From the NCBI GenBank assembly GCA_963989245.1, contig OZ022342.1, positions 41,668,979 through 41,732,978 on the forward strand: 64,000 nt of DNA, given 5' to 3'. Below are positions 9,003-18,704 of the stretch, piece after piece; the first letter of the stretch is position 1; every line of letters begins with the position of its first letter. This DNA comes from Nansenia antarctica. Taxonomy: Eukaryota; Chordata; Actinopteri; Argentiniformes; Microstomatidae. Both the position numbers and the translations under genes were made by a program. The notes under the pieces were generated by a model that was given only the letters and a program-made list of their open reading frames with translations, did not search any database and was not told where the DNA came from.

Positions 9003-11752
9003 CAGAGGTTCCCAAACTGTTTTTAACCAAGGCACCCCTGAAGCTTTCCCCCTTCTCCAAGGCACCCCAACTCTACGAAGATTTAAAAAATGCCTCGGAG
9101 CTTAAACTAAAAACAATACACGATGAATTGGTTTGAAAATGTGTGTTTATATATAATACATAAGTATTGCCCCAATGAATTTTAACAAGATAATAAAAGT
9201 CATAAATGAACTGTAATGGATGGGCAAGAATGCATAGGTCAGTCAAACTATCGCTAAATTAAATAACATTGTGGCCCTCAAGGATTGTACAATATGGGAG
9301 GAGACTCAGAGGGAATTCTTCACACAAATAAAATATCAAAGGCCTGTATAATCAATCAATGGAACAATGCTTTTTTGGGGGGGCTTAAAATAATGCCTTA
9401 AAATGTAATTCTCATTTCAATGCTCATTCTGAGATTATTATTTCACATCTGAACCAAACGGGTAACTCACAACTATAATAATGTAACAATAATAATCATG
9501 AATATTGAGAGAAATACAAAACAAAGAAATATGTTGTGCGCATTAGTGGGACACATGCGCCTGCTTTTGGGAGCAGAGTCTCTTTATGCGGGGAGAGATA
9601 GTGGACAGCGCGACACGCAGGTCCTGTTCCACTGACAGACGCGTGCGTGTCTTGTTCTTGACGTATGCTAGAGAAGAAAAAGCCAGCTCGCACAAGTAGG
9701 AGGTTGGGAAGGGTAAAAGCACCTTGATGGCGCTCTCTGAGAGAGATGGATATTCATGTCCCACAAGCAGCCAAAACCTATCCAAACCTAGCTCACCATG
9801 TTTGAGCTTCAGTGTGCGGTCCATAATGAGCTCTGCCAGTTCATCTTGAGCTTTGCTGCTCAAACTAGCGGCTGATGCTGATGAGAGGGGGTTGAACGGA
9901 TCCCGGAGCCAGTCGAAGTCTTCGTTCATTGGAGGGAAATAGGACTCAAATCTCTCCTCCAGCACACGTAGGTGCGCAGCGATCAGATTCAAGAAAGACG
10001 CTGACTTGTGTGCTGCGTCATTGGCCGTCAACGGAAACATTTCTATGTTTTTCTTGGCCACCCCGTCTTGCCACCGTCTCAATTTGGATCGGAATCCGTT
10101 CAGTTTGTCTGTCGCTGTCAGGATATTCTCAGCCTTCCCTTGCATTTTTATGTTGAGGTCATTAAGGTGGCTAAAAATATCTGCCAGATAAGCAAGCTTA
10201 ATCCACCACGATTCATCTTCCAATTGTTCTTTGTATGGCAAGTCGTGCTCACTGCCAAAAGTTATCAGTACATCTCGGAGCTCATAGACACGGGATAACA
10301 CCTTGCCCCGCGACAGCCAGCGGACCTCTGTGTGTAATAAGAGCCCCTCATGCTCGGACCCCATCTCATTGCACAATGTGCTGAACAGCCGTGACTTCAG
10401 CGGGCGTGATTTTACATAATTAACCATTTTCACAGCTTGGTCCAAGACTTCAGTGAGGTCTGGGGGCATAGCCTTGGCGACAAGGGCTTCTCGGTGTAGC
10501 ATGCAGTGGTTTATCTGCACGGCTGGATTTTCCTTTCTCACTTTACTTACAAAGCCCTTCACCCTCCCTGTCATTGACGCAGCCCCGTCGGTGCAGACGC
10601 TGACACACATTCCCCAGTTAAGGCCCCACTCTCTCAGGTATTCATCAGTGACTTTGAAAATCTCATCTCCGGTTGCATGTGTCTTTAACTCTTTGCAAAA
10701 AAAGAAGTTATCCTCAATGGATTCTGCATCAACATATCTCACGTTGGCAATGAGTTGGCAGTGGCCACTAATATCCGTTGAATCGTCGACTTGCAGAGCA
10801 AATTTCCCACTTTTCTTAATTTTTTCGGTGAGAACAGTTTCAATGTCAACTGACATGTCATCAATGCGACGTTTTATTGTGTTGTCAGATAACGGAATTT
10901 TGCCAATTTCTTTTGCAGCAGCTGGCCCTATCATCACCCTAACAATTTCCTTACATGCTGGTATGATGAGGGACTCGGCGATAGTGTGGGGCTTTTTAGC
11001 TTTCGCTATTAACTGCGCCACCAAATAGCTGGCCTCCTGTGCTTTGTCAGAGACACGTGCACATGAAATCATACGCTGACTCTGCTTATCATTTTGTGAT
11101 TTCAGTCTCTTGAAATACTCAAGGTCTTTGGATTCATAGGCAGAGTGTTTTGTGTCAAAGTGTCTTGATAGCTTACTTGGCACCATTGCTTGGTTTGATA
11201 ATTTTTCTCTGCAGATGAGGCATTCTGGCGTCGGGCAGTTAGCATCTCCAGTCCAGGTGAACCCATACCGAAGGTAGCTTTCGTTGTATAGTCGGAGTTT
11301 ACTCCTTTTTGCTGCTGGTTCCTCAGCTTCTTCTGCCGTGGTGACCTGTGAGGCATTCCTTTTAAGGAATCGATCCATGTTTTAATTTATTTGTATTTTC
11401 CCGCTGTCAAGTCTTTTGGACACAACAATGAATGGATTCATCAGAGCAATTGCGCGTCACTTCCCTGTTATCGTAATGTACACGCCCCTTTTTGGGTGAC
11501 GTCATCTCCCTGTCATCAGGGACTTGTAGTTCTTCATTTGATTTACCGTGTAAATCCCCAGACTGCCGTATATCTTTTATTTGCTTATGAACTCCATTGC
11601 ACATGTAATAAACAAACGTTTATGAATGTATTATTATTATAATTTTATATTATACTTTTTTTTTTTTTTTTTTTACGAGCAGATTTGGCGGCACCCCCGG
11701 ACAGGTGCCGCGGCACCCCAGGGTGCCGCGGCACCCACTTTGGGAACCTCTG
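9003..11752. mobile_element. complete autonomous-looking hAT transposon, 2750 bp
   Basis: Inverted ends CAGAGGTTCCCAAACTG and the matching TTTGGGAACCTCTG; exact 8-bp target duplication ACCTAGAC at 8995-9002 and 11753-11760. It encloses one uninterrupted transposase gene on the minus strand, about 370 bp inside the right end. Right subterminal repeats of GGTGCCGCGGCACCC and left GGCACCCC motifs are candidate transposase-binding sites. A T-run lies at 11658-11674. Intact frame, ends and duplication indicate a young insertion. Confidence 0.94.
9543..11378 (-). CDS. hAT transposase, ZBED5-like, intact
   Basis: A 611-residue protein with no stop or frameshift. Residues about 30-80 form a BED-type zinc finger (C53, C56, H73, H78 in PECLICREKL and SKLSRHFDTKH). 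A helical region follows, then the RNase H-like core with VDDSTDISGH (D198/D199), CTDGAASMTG (D264) and the NHCMLH CxxH pair (C292, H295). EVRWLSRG carries the hAT-conserved Trp (W354). The C-terminal dimerisation region has YLCELAFSSL, where E564 is in the place of the third catalytic acid. The order and spacing match hAT transposases of the Buster/ZBED5 group; domesticated vertebrate relatives are ZBED5 and FAM200. The start is the first ATG of the frame, giving MDRFLKRN. It acts by cut-and-paste on its own ends. It is antisense-neutral to ptpra: both genes lie on the minus strand. Confidence 0.93.
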   Translation of the reverse strand: MDRFLKRNASQVTTAEEAEEPAAKRSKLRLYNESYLRYGFTWTGDANCPTPECLICREKLSNQAMVPSKLSRHFDTKHSAYESKDLEYFKRLKSQNDKQSQRMISCARVSDKAQEASYLVAQLIAKAKKPHTIAESLIIPACKEIVRVMIGPAAAKEIGKIPLSDNTIKRRIDDMSVDIETVLTEKIKKSGKFALQVDDSTDISGHCQLIANVRYVDAESIEDNFFFCKELKTHATGDEIFKVTDEYLREWGLNWGMCVSVCTDGAASMTGRVKGFVSKVRKENPAVQINHCMLHREALVAKAMPPDLTEVLDQAVKMVNYVKSRPLKSRLFSTLCNEMGSEHEGLLLHTEVRWLSRGKVLSRVYELRDVLITFGSEHDLPYKEQLEDESWWIKLAYLADIFSHLNDLNIKMQGKAENILTATDKLNGFRSKLRRWQDGVAKKNIEMFPLTANDAAHKSASFLNLIAAHLRVLEERFESYFPPMNEDFDWLRDPFNPLSSASAASLSSKAQDELAELIMDRTLKLKHGELGLDRFWLLVGHEYPSLSESAIKVLLPFPTSYLCELAFSSLAYVKNKTRTRLSVEQDLRVALSTISPRIKRLCSQKQAHVSH

Positions 11753-12368
11753 ACCTAGACGACACCACTGGGTATCTTCTCTGGTGATGCTCTGCCAGGC
11801 CTGTTCTGCAGCCATCTTCAGCTGTTATTTGTTTTGAGGTAGTTTTGTCTTAAGTTCCCTCTTCAGCAAATTAAATGCATGTCCAATTGGATTTAAATCT
11901 GGAGATTAACTTGGCCAGTCAACAACCTTCCACTTGCAGGGTTAGGGTTAAACTCCCTAGTTTCTAGGCAGTATGATTTGTGTCAATGTGTTACTGTATG
12001 ATTAAGCGACATCCAATGAATGTGGAGGCATGACACTTCAGGATACATTCAGCTGCTGCCATCAGCAGTAACTTCATCAATTAAGACAAGTTAGACAGTT
12101 CTAGTGGCAGCTATAAATGCCCAAACCATAACACCACCTTCCACCATGTTTCACAGATGAGGTGGTATGCTGTAAATCTTGGGCAGATCGTTTTTTTCTC
12201 CAGACTTTCGACTGGCAATCACACGGTCTGGAGAAAAGGTCCGCATGCTGGCAATTCTCAAGTCGCACAAATGACCAAAAAGTGATTTCAGTTTTTTCAT
12301 ATAACGAAAGTTTAAGCGTTGAAGAGCTACTCAATATAACTACTAATTAAGGAAAGCTGGGAGGAGGG

Positions 12369-12764
12369 GTCCAGTGACAGCAAAAATAAAATCCAGTACG
12401 TCTTGGACATGCGTGCAAAGCTCCACACACTAGGGGTTATATCACGGGAGCATTTGCACCAGGCCCAGGACTGGCAGAAACGCCTGTATGACAGGGGGTC
12501 TAGGCTTCACATTTTCACACCGGGAGACAGGGTCCTTGTATTACTAGGGGTGTAAATCACCAGCTTCATCACGATACGATATTATATCGATTTGTTTGTA
12601 TGACGATACAATGTTTGACGATATCACAATGTCAGTCACGATACGATTTCGATTCGATTCGATTCAAGATCGATATGACGATATGATCGATATGACGCGA
12701 TATCATATGCCAATCTAACACAATTATCAATTGTAATAAGTGGTAATTAACATACAGCTCATTA

Positions 12765-12800
<36 letters not shown>

Positions 12801-13550
12801 TCAGAGAGACATCCAGTCACACACACACACGTCCACACACGTGTCACACACGTCCAGCAGGTCTGATATTGGTCTGACTGGATTCGCCTCGAAGAGTAGA
12901 TGTAAAAAAATATCTTTGGTGTCCAAAACGGTCAATGTATTCGCCCATTAGACTCCCGTTAGACGCACTCTCATTAGACGCACTCACACAAGCCGAACAT
13001 TTCCGAAGATTACCGGAGATTGCCGAACGCGAGAGGAGGAGGAGCCGAGAAGTGGAGCCGAGCCAGAGTAGACAGTCACACAGGGTGAATGCGAACTCAT
13101 TGCGAACGCGAGTATGTTCACTTCCCTGGTTCAGAGAGATGTTCCAAAATATATATATTAAAAGGGATAGACTTACTGTCTCTCATCAAAAAAGAAAAAC
13201 ATTCGTATCTTTTTCAAGTCTCTCTCTCTCTGCGCGCATAAGATGACGATATAGATCGATGTTTTTACATTGCGTCGATGTAATCAGATCGTTAGTCAAT
13301 GAATCGATGCATCGATGTGAATCGATGTATCGTTACACCCCTATGTATTACTGCCCACCTCCAGCTCTAAATTACTCGCTAAGTGGCAAGGGCCGTTCGC
13401 GGTCACACGACGGGTGGGGTAGGTGGACTATGAGGTGGTGCGTTCGGATCGGGGGGATAGCACGAAGATATATCACGTTAATCTCCTAAAAAAAAATTAG
13501 CGAGGTGGTCCCTGTCGCGCTGGCTACGCTACTTCCCGAGAGGGATGAGT
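12369..13550 (+). pseudogene. gypsy integrase C-terminal part, split by hAT
   Basis: 12391-12544 encodes YVLDMRAKLHTLG, QDWQKRLYDRGSR and PGDRVLVLL. After the inserted hAT the same frame continues KLLAKWQGPFAVTRRVG, a stop, then STKIYHVNLLK. The PGD-VLVLL ... L--KWQGPF-V ... YHVNLLK series is the GPY/F module of gypsy integrases. In-frame stops at the VG* and KKN* positions show decay. Confidence 0.8.
12545..13343. mobile_element. hAT element, 799 bp, inside integrase
   Basis: Ends TAGGGGTGTAA and the inverted TTACACCCCTA; exact duplication TGTATTAC at 12537-12544 and 13344-13351. The interior has many ATCGAT/ATCGTG motifs near both ends, a (CA)n tract at 12769-12798 and no transposase frame. 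Confidence 0.93.
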
Positions 13551-13639
13551 TCGGACCGGAGGTCCCAAACACTAAAACTAGTACCCCGGTCCGCTTAGGT
13601 GACAATCTCTCGGCGAGTCCGTGAGCTACAACAGAGGTT

Positions 13640-14182
13640 CGCGGATGTGTTTTCCCCCCTACCCGGTCGCACTACGCTGATAGAACACCATATAGATACG
13701 CAACTGGGCGTTACGGTGCGTACACGGACGTATAGGCTGCCGGCTCACAAGCGCGACGTGGTGAGCCGGTAATTAGAGGCAATGCTGGAGCTGGGCAGCC
13801 CCATCGTGCTTGTGACCAAGCGGGATGGGGCTGTGCGGTTCTGTGTGGACTACCGACGGGTGAACACGGTGTCCAAGTTCGATGCCTATCCAATGCACCG
13901 GGTCAACGAGCTCCTGGACCGGCTTGGCACGGCTAAATTCTATACCACCCTGGACTGAACAAAGGGATACTGGCAGATTCCGCTGTCCGGTAACCCGCGA
14001 GAAAACAGGGTTCTCCACCCCGCGCAGCTTATACCAATTCACCGCGCTGCCGTTCGGGTTGTTCGGGGCCCCGGCTATGTTTCAGCGGCTCATGGATCGC
14101 GGCCTACCTCAACGACATTGTAGTCTACAGCGATACATGGCCGCAGCATATGCAGCGGGTGGTGGCCGTGCTAGGTTCTAGG
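13640..14182 (+). pseudogene. gypsy reverse transcriptase remnant
   Basis: Blocks in order: FADVF-like lead-in, SPIVLVTKRDGAVRFCVDYR, FDAYPMHRVNELLDRLG, YTTLD then a stop in place of Leu, TKGYWQIPLS, a small frameshift, REKTGFSTPRSLYQF, LPFGLFGAPAMFQRLMDR, and after a deletion AAYLNDIVVYSDTWPQH. The catalytic YLDD is YLND here. Several stops and frameshifts exclude activity. Confidence 0.85.
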
Positions 14183-14598
14183 CCCTGGACAAGCTAGACA
14201 ATTTGATGGTAAGATTGTAATTGTATTGTAATCAAGTGCAATACTGAAACACAACTGTGAACATTTCAAACCGGCAAACTGCGACACTTTAAATGAATGT
14301 GCAATAATACTATGTGCAATATGACAACCCTCGTGTACATTCTGAGATAGGAAATGTTAGGATATTTATAGCATAGCATAGAGTACAGCACAGTGTTTTA
14401 TTTGTATAGTATAGTATAGTGGATAGTGTATAGTATATAGCCTTTATTTATGTAAACCAGCTCTTTTCCCTTCTTGTTTTTAGTAAAAAAAAAAAAATCC
14501 TAGCACCAGGGGAGCCCCCCCTCCCAAATTTCGTTGTATGGTACCTGTACTGTATTAATGACAATAAAGACCATTCATTCATTCATTCATTCATTCAG
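14183..14598 (+). mobile_element. LINE 3' end with (ATTC)n tail
   Basis: Non-coding insert in the gypsy pol ending in CCAAATTTCGTTG, GGTACCTGTACTGTA, TGACAATAAAGACC and (ATTC)7. The same 3' end recurs inverted at 38932-39020, 47926-47989, 48255-48300 and 54058-54143. The lead-in contains CATAGCATAG and TAGTATAG micro-repeats. Confidence 0.75.
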
Positions 14599-14699
14599 TT
14601 GCTGGGGCAGGCGGGGCTCACAGCCAACGTGATAGGGCGGGGGGGGATTCGCTTTCTGGGGTACCACTTGGGGCGGGGGGAGGTGCGACCTAAAACACA

Positions 14700-14949
14700 G
14701 AATGCTCCTGATTTTAACATCCCTTTTCCCCTGCAGACGGACGCATCGGATAGGGGGCTGGGAGCGGTGCTGACCTAGCAGGTGGAGGGGACCGACCGCC
14801 CGGTGCTGTACCTGAGCCGGAAGTTGTCGGAGCGGGAGGGCAGGTACAGCACGGTGGAGAAAAAGTGCCTAGCCATCAGGTGGGCGGTCGGCACTCTCCG
14901 GTATTACCTGCTGGGGCGCTCGTTCACCCTCTACGCGCCCGGCCTTGGT
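14700..14949 (+). pseudogene. gypsy RNase H remnant
   Basis: Encodes QTDASDRGLGAVLT, stop, then VLYLSRKLSEREGRYSTVEK and CLAIRWAVGTLRYYLLG. TDASDRGLGAVL and the E-LA-- W-----RYYL--R-F series are the gypsy RNase H core. Truncated directly before the LTR-like sequence. Confidence 0.85.
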
Positions 14950-14950
14950 C

Positions 14951-15291
14951 TGACAGTGGGGGTGTGTGGGGAGCATGGCACGTAATTGGCACCAGCTGAG
15001 TCCCCATCAGCCGGCTTCTTAATGTTTGTGCTTTCCCCCCCCCGGGAGAACAGTAGCAGCGAGGACGCTAAGACGAGTGACGCAGCACCGAAAGGGTGCG
15101 AGGCGAGGTCGGCTGGGGGCTGACAGTTAAGTTCCAGTTAATTAGCATTATTATTTAACCGACGTTTCAGCACTACCCCACGGGGAGCGTCTGAGGGACT
15201 ACCTGAGTTTGACGAACTATAATAAACGGGCAACACCCATTCCTTCTACTCCTGTCTGGTGTCCGGTTCCCTCTGTGTCTAGAATCTTACA
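14951..15291 (+). mobile_element. putative gypsy 3' LTR
   Basis: Begins TGACAGTGGGGGTGTG and ends CTAGAATCTTACA (TG...CA). A TATAATAAACGGG near 15218 could serve as polyadenylation signal. No polypurine tract is evident immediately before it and no second LTR is in the window, so the limits are provisional. Confidence 0.5.
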
Positions 15292-16130
15292 GATTCACTG
15301 TATCGTCTACCGTCCTGTTTACTGGGTAAGTGATACATGGCTTGTAAACAAACAAAACGTTTTAAGACGTGTTCAAAAGCAAGGACTGTGTGATCATCTA
15401 CCGTATTTTATATAAGTCGCGCTTTTTTTCATAGTTTGGCTAGTCCTGCGACTTATAGTCAGGTGCGACTTATATATCAATATATATATAATTTCATACT
15501 GACTGACATGAACCAGGAGTAAACATTACCGTCTACAGCCGACAGAGGGCGCTCTGGGCCGCTCTGGGTTTGTGACAACTATATGCTGCTCCTAAAGCCC
15601 TGAAGAACTATCTAAAACATTAGCTTGTTGAAGCTAAGCAAACGGTAGCTTGGTGAACTTGCTTACTGGTAACTTGCTTGTTGGACTCGCTGGCTTGTTA
15701 TGTTCATTTAGCCTATTCAGCCTCCCAGGTATGTTCTTTATGCTATTGTGTTGCTGAATAACTGTTAATGTGTTATGTTAACATACCGGACTTCTATTCA
15801 GCCTGTTGTTCTGTGTGCTATTGTGTAGTTGAATAAACTTGCCTTTCCAGATGAATGTCTGTTCTTGGTCTTGGATTTTGTGAAATATATTTCTAAATAA
15901 ATGCGACTTATAGTCCAGTGCGACTTATATATGTTTTTTTCCTCTTAATGTCGCATTTTTTGACTGATGCGACTTATACTCCGGAGCGACATAGTCCGGA
16001 AAATACGGTAATTATGTGTAGTTATGTGTTTTTAACATGTTGGTGTTCCATCAGCATGTTGTGATTTGCTAAACATGCAGTTAGATGTTCATAGCGATGT
16101 TCTTTCTTAGCTGCTAGCTAGCTGACAGCT
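15292..16130. mobile_element. fragment of an old hAT family, split by a TA-flanked MITE
   Basis: 15310-15400 and 16009-16110 together match 34640-34790 and, reversed, 58190-58310 (shared ACATGGCTTGTAAA, CGTGTTCAAAAGCAAG, TTATGTGTAGTTATGTG). It is a diverged, non-coding fragment of the family described at 29862. Confidence 0.7.
15401..16008. mobile_element. MITE with TA target duplication, 608 bp
   Basis: Ends CCGTATTTTATATAAGTCGC and the inverted GTCCGGAAAATACGG; interior carries several GTGCGACTTATA motifs. TA lies on both sides (15399-15400, 16009-16010). The paralogue at about 34717 reads ATCTAATTATG without it, an empty site showing TA duplication. This suits Tc1/mariner-type or similar transposition. 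No ORF. Confidence 0.88.
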
Positions 16131-16314
16131 CTCTCATGCCTGCACAAATGATGTGACAGAACACACCTGCGTACCAGAAACGGAGGTCAAGCCAATTCTA
16201 CAATACTTCACTTCTGGTGCTCTGAAATAGGGCAACTATGTATAAAAAAGGGTTGTCATTTCTAAATGATGAAAAACAAATCGGAAAAAAGAAAACATTG
16301 AATGAAAGGGGGCT

Positions 16315-16316
<2 letters not shown>
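16131..16316. other. ptpra intron flank
   Basis: Short intronic stretch left of the mucin exon; no feature beyond the following CA tract. Confidence 0.5.

Positions 16317-16371
<55 letters not shown>
16317..16371. repeat. (CA)27 microsatellite forming a ptpra splice donor
   Basis: Uninterrupted CA repeat. On the minus strand its last GT at 16370-16371 is the 5' splice site of the mucin exon, so the intron starts with pure GTGTGT. Confidence 0.95.
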
Positions 16372-16373
<2 letters not shown>

Positions 16374-16797
16374 GGAGGGTCACTGGTGTCAGCCGTGGTG
16401 CGTTCCACAGTGGGTTCTGTGGCGGTTTCCGTCTCCAGTGAGAAGTCCATCTCCACCTCTGTAGAGGGGTCTGGGGGGGGCAGGGTTCCTGGAACAGAGG
16501 GTGTGGTCCCATTGTCCCCGCCCCCGGTGACTGTGGTGAGAGCAGGGGTAGGCTGTGTGGTGGGGGGGGCCGGGGGGGTGTCGGTCGGCGCTGGCGGTGC
16601 CGGTGCGGGCGTGACAGAAGTGTCTGCTGTTGTCGGAGCGGCTGCGTCGCTCGCCGGGATTGTTGTTGCCGAGGCGACCGGTGGGAGCGCGGTTGTAGGC
16701 TTGGTGGTGGTGGTGGGCGTTGCCACGGCGACGGTGGTGGTGGCGGGAGGGTCTGTGGGTTTGGCGACAGGGTCATCTAGAAGGACTAGTGGACCGT
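16372..16797 (-). CDS. ptpra: ptpra mucin-like ectodomain exon
   Basis: A 426-bp exon between a strong acceptor (TTTTTCTTCCCCATCTCCCTTAG on the minus strand, shown here in part) and a CAG/GTGTGT donor. It takes one base from the signal exon (G+AC, Asp) and gives one to the membrane exon, so three exons join in frame. The product begins DGPLVLLDDPVAKPTDPP and is very rich in Thr, Pro, Ala and Ser, with one NGT sequon; it ends TTADTSDPP. Short, heavily O-glycosylated ectodomains of this kind are typical of RPTP-alpha; primary sequence there is poorly conserved, so the assignment rests on the frame and the neighbouring exons. Confidence 0.88.
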
Positions 16798-16859
16798 CTA
16801 AGGGAGATGGGGAAGAAAAAGACATTGAAGAGACATTCAGTTACTTCAGTCAACACTGA

Positions 16860-16982
16860 AGTCACACTGGGTCAATGTGTTGGATGGTACTAATGTCTGG
16901 GTCAATGTGTTGGATGGTACTAATGTCTGGGTCAATGTGTTGGATGGTACTAATGTCTGGGTCAATGTGTTAGATGGTACTA
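16860..16982 (-). repeat. 30-bp minisatellite, first part
   Basis: Four units of GTCTGGGTCAATGTGTTGGA plus TGGTACTAAT. The array is cut by a LINE at a GTACTA site and resumes at 18363-18465. Confidence 0.93.
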
Positions 16983-18362
16983 GGCAAGGCAAGGCAAGTT
17001 TATTTGTATAGCACATTTCATACAACAGGGGCAATTCAAAATGCTTTACATACATTATTTAAAAATACAGCAAGAGCAGCATAGTAAGAAAATAAAAATT
17101 ACAATGAATACAAGCAAATATAAGAAGTTAATAGATAAAACATTTAATAAGACAATAGTTAATGGAAAAATACATTGATAGAAGTGTTTGTGTTTAATCA
17201 TAACTGCTGCAAAACATTAAGGTTTTTAGCTTAGATTTAAATAAGGGTTTGGGCCTGTTTGATTTCTTCAGGGAGTTTATTCCAGGAGCATGCAGCAGCG
17301 TGACTGAAAGCTGCTGCACCGTGTTGTGTTTTTACTCTTGGAATTATTAGCTGATTAGTCTCAGCTGACCTTAGGGACCTTGTGGGATTATAGGGTTGGA
17401 GGAGATCTGATATGTATTTTGGTCCAAGACCATTTTGTGACTTGTATGTAATTAGGAGGATTTTGAATTAAATTCTCTGAGAGACTGGTAGCCAGTGCAG
17501 GGATCTCAGGATTGGTGTAATGTGTTCAAATTTCTTTGTTTTTGTTAGGACCCTAGCAGCTGCATTTTGGATGAGCTGCAATTTATGAACAGCTCCTTTA
17601 GATCTTTAGGCCTGTTAGTAGACCATTACAATAATCAAGTCTTCTCGAAACAAATGCATGGATGAGTTTTTCAAGGCCTTGCTTGGACATGAAACCTCTC
17701 ATTCTTGTTATGTTTTTCAGGTGATAGTAGGCTGATTTAGTTATCAAGTTTATGTGGCTGTTGAAGTTTAGATCAGAGTCTAGAATTACACCAAGATTTC
17801 TGACCAGTTTTTTTGTTTGAAGAGAGAGAGAATCAAGTTTTGCACTGACTTTCGATCTTTTGTTAGGTGCACCGAATACAATTATCTCTGTTTTGTCCTT
17901 GCTTAGTTGGAGGAAGTTTTGTGTCATCCAGGCGTTTATTTGCTCAATGCAATTACAGAGATTGTCAATGGGACTATAGTCGTTCGGTGAGAGGGCTATG
18001 TAGATTTGAGTGTCATCCGCATAGTTGTGGTAGGCAATTTTGTTCTTTTTTATGATGTGTCCCAATGGAAGCATGTAGAGATTGAATAGAAGGGTGCCAA
18101 GGATTGACCTGTCACCACATGTCATTTTAAGTTGGTCAGATACAAAGTTGCCAATGGAGACATAGTAGCTTCTGTCCTGTAGGTAGGATCTAAACCAGTT
18201 TAGGGCAGTGCCCGAAAGTCCTACCCAGGTTTTTAGTCTATCTATTAGAATGTCGTGGTCTACAGTGTCAAAGGCAGCGCTAAGATCTAGTAGTACCAAA
18301 ACTGAGACTGAGTCTGTGTTTATGTCATTAAGGACCTTAATAAGGGCCGTTTCAGTGCTTCA
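16983..18362 (-). mobile_element. L2/CR1-type LINE, 5'-truncated, in minisatellite
   Basis: Minus-strand LINE whose 3' end is at 16983 (AAATAAACTTGCCTTGCC on the minus strand) and whose 5' truncation is at 18362. GTACTA flanks both sides (16977-16982, 18363-18368), as expected of target-primed insertion. It carries the reverse transcriptase and C-terminal domain described separately. Confidence 0.88.
17228..18362 (-). pseudogene. LINE reverse transcriptase remnant
   Basis: Opens in STETALIKVLNDINTD and then LVLLDLSAAFDTVDHDIL, continues with RSYLQDRSYYVSIG, a damaged GVPQGSILGP block (here CGDRSILGTLLFNLYM), and NYADDTQIYIAL with the catalytic YADD. The thumb region GFMSKQGLEKLIHAFVSRRL and YCNGLLTGL follow. 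A frameshift near 17598 moves the continuation LQLIQNAAARVLT, HWLPVSQRI, ILLITYKSQNGLGP and FSHAAACSWNKLPEEIKQ to another frame. These blocks are typical of L2/CR1-group LINEs. The frameshift and truncation make it inactive. Confidence 0.88.
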
Positions 18363-18465
18363 GTACTAATGTCTGGGTCAATGTGATAGATGGTACTAAT
18401 GTCCGGGTCAATGTGTTGGATGGTACTAATGTCTGGGTCAATGTGTTGGATGGTACTGTCTGGGT
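18363..18465 (-). repeat. 30-bp minisatellite, second part
   Basis: Three and a half more units of the 16860 array, right of the inserted LINE. Confidence 0.9.
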
Positions 18466-18704
18466 CAAGGCAGCACTTGCTGTGCAGTCAGGAGCGCTGT
18501 TGCGCAGTTGAAGTTTCAGCCAGTTCCATTTGGGACAATGCTGTGTGGCATGACATCACTTGAGTAAAAGTCAAAACCTAAAATGTAAGTTGCTCGATCA
18601 TGCCCGAAATCTCAACGGGTATTGTAAACTATAACCTAATTGGTGATAGTGGTGGGGCACCTGCTATATTTAGGGGGCGGCGGTAGTCTTTAGGTTAGAG
18701 AGGC

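Larger units (their letters stand above)
8603..11770. mobile_element. short hAT element carrying a nested hAT
   Basis: Ends CAGTGGTGTAGTCTAG and the inverted CTAGACGACACCACTG; exact target duplication GGTATCTT at 8595-8602 and 11771-11778. Without the nested 2750-bp element and its duplicated site it is about 410 bp and non-coding. It interrupts the Tc1 transposase remnant. Confidence 0.9.
8525..12345 (-). pseudogene. Tc1/mariner transposase remnant, split by nested hATs
   Basis: Minus-strand pieces at about 12345-12100 (VWRKK, then SSVKHGGRWCYGLGI), 11930-11771 (SPDLNPIGHAFNLLKREL, QAWQSI) and 8602-8525 (DTQRLVMSMG, VIACKG) are consecutive blocks of a Tc1-like DDE transposase, ending with the C-terminal part after the SPDLNPI glutamate motif region. 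Stops and deletions interrupt the first two blocks, so it is inactive. The gap 11770-8603 is the insertion of a hAT element that itself carries another. Confidence 0.75.
12360..15291 (+). mobile_element. Ty3/gypsy retrotransposon remnant, Gmr1-like domain order
   Basis: Plus-strand coding blocks run integrase C-terminus, reverse transcriptase, RNase H, then a putative 3' LTR. Standard Ty3/gypsy elements have the integrase last; the order seen here is that of Gmr1-like elements known from fish and other deuterostomes. Stops and deletions make it defective. It is interrupted by a hAT element (12545-13343) and a LINE tail (14183-14598). Confidence 0.8.

Noticed and set aside
10453..11028. 191-codon plus-strand ORF
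   Set aside because: Antisense shadow of the intact hAT transposase.
16316..16859. Gly/Val-rich plus-strand ORF opposite the mucin exon
   Set aside because: It is the complementary frame of the Thr/Pro-rich ptpra exon and has no independent support.
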